Of a stretch of DNA of 64,000 nucleotides, positions 60,786 to 64,000 are shown one piece after another. The DNA lies in contig CP074402.1 of NCBI GenBank assembly GCA_018388625.1, positions 2,542,001 through 2,606,000 of the forward strand, read 5' to 3'. The notes below the pieces were generated by a model. It was not told the DNA's origin and searched no databases. It saw only the letters and a list, made by a program, of their open reading frames with translations. The DNA comes from Nocardiopsis eucommiae (lineage in GTDB: Bacteria > Actinomycetota > Actinomycetes > Streptosporangiales > Streptosporangiaceae). A program made the translations under genes and the position numbers. Numbering within the stretch: the first letter of the stretch is position 1; each line of letters begins with the position of its first letter.

Positions 60786-61973
60786 CTAGTGGGCGACGCC
60801 GCTCAGCTCGTTGGGGGCCTCGTCCAGCGTCACCGAGCCGGTGACCTCACCGGAGGCCAGGTCCACCGCGTGCACCTGGTTGGTGGACGGGTCGCTCACG
60901 TAGGCGGTGCCCCCGCGCACGAAGAGCGCGGGTCGGGGGTCCTGCCACTCCACCGGCTCCTCCCACGTGTCCATCAGCTCGATGCTCCGGGTGAGCTCGC
61001 CCGAGTCGGGGTCGATCTCGTGCAGCGCCCCGTCGGTGCCCAGCACCAGGGCCTCACCAGCCGGGCCCCGGCCCAGGGAACGGAAGGTGTAGCTGGAGGG
61101 CAGGTCGACCAGTTCCAGGTCGCCCGTGGCGGTGTCGACCAGGGCGACGCGCTCGGGGCGTTCCAGTTCGGCGTCCGGGTCGGTCTTGTAGTCGCCCAGG
61201 ATGACCGGCGACGCGTCCGAACCGGCCTGGTTGCCGATCCGTCCGTAGTCGTCCGGGCTCTCGACCTTGGTGAACGCGCCGTCCTGGTAGATCAGCGCGC
61301 CGTCCTGGCATCCGATCGCCACGGCCCCGCCCTGGGCCGCGCTCTCACCGTGCACGCCCGGGCAGTCCTCGCTGCGGGCGATCTCCTCCCCGTCGGCGTC
61401 CAGGACCAGAGCGCCGACACGCTCCTCCTCGTCTCCGAGGGTGAGCAGCATCTCGCCGTTCTCCAGCTCGACCGCCACCCCGTGGTGGGCCTCCTCGGTG
61501 GTGTGGACGTCGGTCTCCTCGGGCAGACCCGAGCCCAGCGCGTCGGTGTCGAAGGCGGTGACCTCCCCGGTGCCGTCCGCGAACAGGACGGTCCGGCCGC
61601 CGTGGCGCACCACGTGACCGGGGGTGTCGGCTTCGAAGAGGGTGTCGGTGAGCTCCGCCCCGGCCGCGTCGAGGACCTGGAAGCCCTCGGAGGTGGAGAC
61701 GAACACGTGGCGGTCGTCCCCGGCGGGGTTGACCCGGTTGAAGCCCTCCATCTCGATGTCGGCCACCACGTCGAGGGACTCCCCGTCGAGGACGTACAGG
61801 CCTCCGTCGTAGGTGGTGACGAGGGGTTCCGTGGCCACGGTCTCGGCCGGGGTCCCCTCCTCGTCGGCACTCGCGGCGCCGTCGTCGGTTCCGGTTCCAC
61901 AGGCCGTCAGGAGGAGACCGGCGGAGAGCAGGGCGGGCAGGGCCGCCGCTCGGGTGGTGCGGTGCGAACGCAT
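60786..61973 (-). CDS. aztD: AztD-like zinc metallochaperone (secreted beta-propeller)
   Basis: 395 residues: a lipoprotein signal (LLSAGLLLTACGTG), an acidic stretch, then a seven-bladed-propeller repeat pattern (LVTTYDGGLYVLDGESLDVVADIEMEGFNRVNPAGDDRHVFVSTSEGFQVLDAA, GHVVRHGGRTVLFADGTGEVTAFDT, EEAHHGVAVELENGEMLLTLGDEEERVGALVLD, EDCPGVHGESAAQGGAVAIGCQDG). The HHG and PGVHGE segments carry likely zinc ligands. AztD hands zinc to the binding protein AztC, encoded 69 bp upstream on the same strand. Start at ATG 61973. The frame is intact. Confidence 0.8.
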   Translation of the reverse strand: MRSHRTTRAAALPALLSAGLLLTACGTGTDDGAASADEEGTPAETVATEPLVTTYDGGLYVLDGESLDVVADIEMEGFNRVNPAGDDRHVFVSTSEGFQVLDAAGAELTDTLFEADTPGHVVRHGGRTVLFADGTGEVTAFDTDALGSGLPEETDVHTTEEAHHGVAVELENGEMLLTLGDEEERVGALVLDADGEEIARSEDCPGVHGESAAQGGAVAIGCQDGALIYQDGAFTKVESPDDYGRIGNQAGSDASPVILGDYKTDPDAELERPERVALVDTATGDLELVDLPSSYTFRSLGRGPAGEALVLGTDGALHEIDPDSGELTRSIELMDTWEEPVEWQDPRPALFVRGGTAYVSDPSTNQVHAVDLASGEVTGSVTLDEAPNELSGVAH

Positions 61974-62042
61974 GCTTCTTCTCTCTCAGGGATGGGTGGT
62001 GCGGGGTCGGGGGTGGCTGGGGGGTGGTCCGAAGGGCGGGAC

Positions 62043-62959
62043 TCAGTCGTCGCGGAGTCCCGCGGTGATCGCCTCGGTGTTGGCGCGCATCATCTCCAGG
62101 TAGGTCTCGGCGCCGCCGCCCTCCTGACTCAGGGACTCGGTGAAGAGCGGGACCACCTCGATCTCCACCCCGGCCTCCTCGGCCATCACGGTGGCCAGGC
62201 GGTCGGGCTGGGAGGAGTCCGCGAAGACGGCGGAGACGCCCGCCTCCGCCACGGCGTCGGAGAGGTCCTTGAGGTCGGAGGTGCTGGGCGAGGCTAGGGT
62301 GGTCCCACTGGGGATCACCGCTCCGACGACCTCGAAGTCGTAGCGGTCCGCGAGGTAGCCGAAGACGTGGTGGTTGGTGACGAGCCTGCGGTTCCCGGCG
62401 GGCAGGGCGGCGAACTCCTCGCCCATCCACGCGTCGAGCTCGTCCACCTCGGCCGCGTACGACTCGGCGTTGGCGCGCACGGTGTCCGCGTCGACCCCGT
62501 CGACCTCCTCGATCACGCGCTCCGCGATCAGGTCGACGGCCAGCCCGACCCGGCCCGGGTCGGTCCAGAAGTGCGGATCGGGCTCGCCCTCGCTCTCGTC
62601 CGAGGTGTAGGGCAGCGGGTCGACGCCCGCGCCGACCTCCAGGGCGGGTACCCCGGCCTCCTCGGCGGCGGCCACGTTGCGGGCGACCCCCTCCTCCAGG
62701 CCGAGGCCGTTGTGCACGACCAGGTCGGCGTTCTCCAGGGTCGCGGCCTCACGGGCGGAGATCGCGAAGGAGTGCGGGTCGGTGTCGGGCGGCATCAGCA
62801 CGGTCACCGGAGCCTGGTCACCGACGATCCGCGCGGTGACGTCACCGAGGATGTTGGTGGTCACCACGACCCCGGTGCCGTCTCCCTCCGAGGAACAGGA
62901 GACCAGGGTGAGGGTGAGCGATGAGGCCGCGAGCACGGCGAGGGGAGTCGGGGCAGCAT
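62043..62959 (-). CDS. aztC: AztC-like zinc ABC transporter binding protein (frameshift near 62940)
   Basis: About 305 residues of the cluster A-I zinc-binding proteins: lipoprotein signal (SSLTLTLVSC), VVVTTNILGDVTARIVGDQAPVTVLMPPDTDPHSFAISAREAATLENADLVVHNGLGLE, PDPHFWTDPGRVGLAVDLIAERV, NRRLVTNHHVFGYLADRYDFEVVGAVIPSGTT, VSAVFADSSQPDRLATVMAEEAGVEI, with His and Asp zinc ligands. The His-rich flexible loop of ZnuA is absent, as in AztC. One C added to CTCCCCTCG gives the start MLPRLPLAVLAASS from ATG 62959. The permease and ATPase genes are not in the window. Confidence 0.85.
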
Positions 62960-62964
62960 GGCGG

Positions 62965-64000
62965 TCACCGTCCGGTCTGGATCATCAGGTGCGGCGCGAT
63001 CCCCGGTTCGAGGGTGCGGGCCACACGGAGGTCGTCGGCGTAGTCGATCTCGTGGACGACCCCGGCCCCGGGATCGCTGACGTAGGCGCGGGAGGTGTCG
63101 GCCACGAGTGTGGGCGGGTGCTCGGGGTTCACCGCGTCCAGCAGGGGGTGGCCGCCTCCTCCTCGCCGGTCTCCGGGTCGAGCGCGCGCAGGGTTCCGTC
63201 GTCGGCCAGGGCCAGGATCGGCCCCTCCTCACCGGTCGCCGTCGCGGCCACGGTGCCGGGCTGGTCGTGGGCGCGCCACTCGGGGACGGCCAGATCCAGG
63301 ACCCACAGGGTGTCGTCGTCGGGGAGCGCGGCCAGGACGGCGGACCCGGAGCGGTGGTGGAGGGGGCCGGCGCGTTCCTCACCGGGGTGGGGGAGGGTCG
63401 CGGCCTCCAGTTCGCCGTCCTCCTCGGTGATGTGGAGGGTCCCCTCCGCGCAACCGACCACCAGGCCCCTGCGGGTGACGGCGGCACCGTCGGGGTCGGT
63501 GCAGGTCGCGTCGGGCGAGGCGAGGGGGTGCCGTCGCGGTCGAGCACACCGACCGTCCCCTCGGCGTCCACGGTGACCAGGGCCCCCTGGTAGGGGTGGG
63601 CCGAGGTCCCCTCGTCGAGGGAGGGCCCGGCGGTGGTGACCGACCCCTCCTCCAGTTCCGTGCGTTCCAGCAGCAGTGACGTCCCCTGCGTGGTGAGGGA
63701 GGTCAGAGCGGTGTCGGTGACCACGTGCGCGGGGCCGGGGAGGTCCAGGGAACCGACGTGCCCGGAGCCGGTCCGGTAGTAGTGGTTGTGGTCTCCGTGG
63801 TCCACGGTCCACACGCCGCTGTCGAAGACCTCGGTGGTCCCCTCATCGGATGAACTCAGGTACGCGAAGCGGCCGTCGCCCCGGACGCCGTCCACCCCGG
63901 GGACCTCGCCCAGCTCCGTGACCTCCTCGGTGAGCAGGTCCAGGAGTCGCACCCGGCCGGTGTCGGTGTCGGCCACGACCAGCCGGAGCTGGGGCTCGGC
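62965..64000 (-). CDS. second AztD-like beta-propeller, 5' end beyond the window (two frameshifts)
   Basis: The visible part (about 345 residues) has propeller repeats like AztD: LRLVVADTDTGRVRLLDLLTEEVTELGEV, FDSGVWTVDHGDHNHYYRTG with a DHGDHNH metal-binding-like cluster, GALVTVDAEGTVGVLDRDGT, LVVGCAEGTLHITEEDG, LALADDGTLRALDPETGEEE, and SDPGAGVVHEIDYADDL at the end. Frames change near 63525 and 63150. Its stop is 6 bp from the aztC start, so the two are co-transcribed. It is likely another zinc-binding partner of the azt system; the gene starts to the right of 64000. Confidence 0.7.

Noticed and set aside
59653..60789. A LacI protein with a 45-residue Arg/Pro-rich tail
   Set aside because: The tail reads through a strong terminator hairpin; adding one C gives a stop at 60653 and a normal family length.

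Overview
This 64-kb window comes from the chromosome of a very GC-rich actinomycete. Codon third positions are almost all G or C, GTG starts are common, and the gene families are actinobacterial: TipAS-type MerR, CebR-type operator, AA10 LPMO with GH16, azt zinc uptake. The type I-E CRISPR repeat and the mix of polysaccharide and sugar-acid genes fit Nocardiopsaceae or a relative, but that placement is inference. No IS element, prophage, rRNA or tRNA gene was recognised.

Layout. 0.4-3.8 kb: a persulfide-detoxification locus (CstR sensor, rhodanese-DUF2892, CstB-like persulfide dioxygenase-rhodanese, TauE exporter) with four matching operators. 4.4-10.2 kb: secreted LPMO, MmcQ/YjbR protein, acetyltransferase, NarL-type two-component pair, PhoX-like Tat protein. 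10.4-13.3 kb: zinc-independent ribosomal proteins L33 and L31 behind a candidate Zur box, then a large kinase-like/flippase membrane protein. 13.4-14.9 kb: a 25-repeat type I-E CRISPR array without cas genes. 15-22.8 kb: SDR with divergent TetR and twin operators, split MerR/TipAS regulator, acyl-CoA dehydrogenase, AroQ, histidine phosphatase, FUSC-type membrane protein. 23-28.1 kb: FdhF/YdeP-type oxidoreductase, LysR regulator and OFA-family transporter with its small subunit. 28.1-36.2 kb: mixed genes including a Rox-like rifampicin monooxygenase, a YeeE sulfur transporter behind a Cys-containing leader peptide, a DUF4097 lipoprotein with TetR, and a GH16 glucanase with a CebR-like box.

36.6-47.7 kb is one long co-directional sugar-acid operon: CUT2 ABC importer, Zn-dehydrogenase, DUF4380 protein, SDR, GntR regulator, D-galactonate dehydratase, SMP-30 lactonase, PfkB kinase and KDPG-type aldolase. 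Together they form a De Ley-Doudoroff route from a galactose-like sugar or galactonate to pyruvate and glyceraldehyde-3-phosphate. 47.9-52.6 kb: OmpR/EnvZ-type pair plus MMPL transporter. 52.7-60.7 kb: PheC-like lipoprotein, shikimate dehydrogenase, QsuB-like dehydroshikimate dehydratase, a three-part TRAP transporter and a LacI regulator, which looks like an uptake and catabolic module for quinate/shikimate-type compounds. 60.8-64 kb: AztD, AztC and a second beta-propeller cut by the window edge, for high-affinity zinc uptake.

A striking property of the sequence is that about 30 otherwise normal genes carry frameshifts. Nearly all that could be resolved are repaired by adding one G or C to a short G/C run. 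This looks like homopolymer under-calling in the assembly rather than gene decay, so most broken genes are given as single full-length features with the shift noted.
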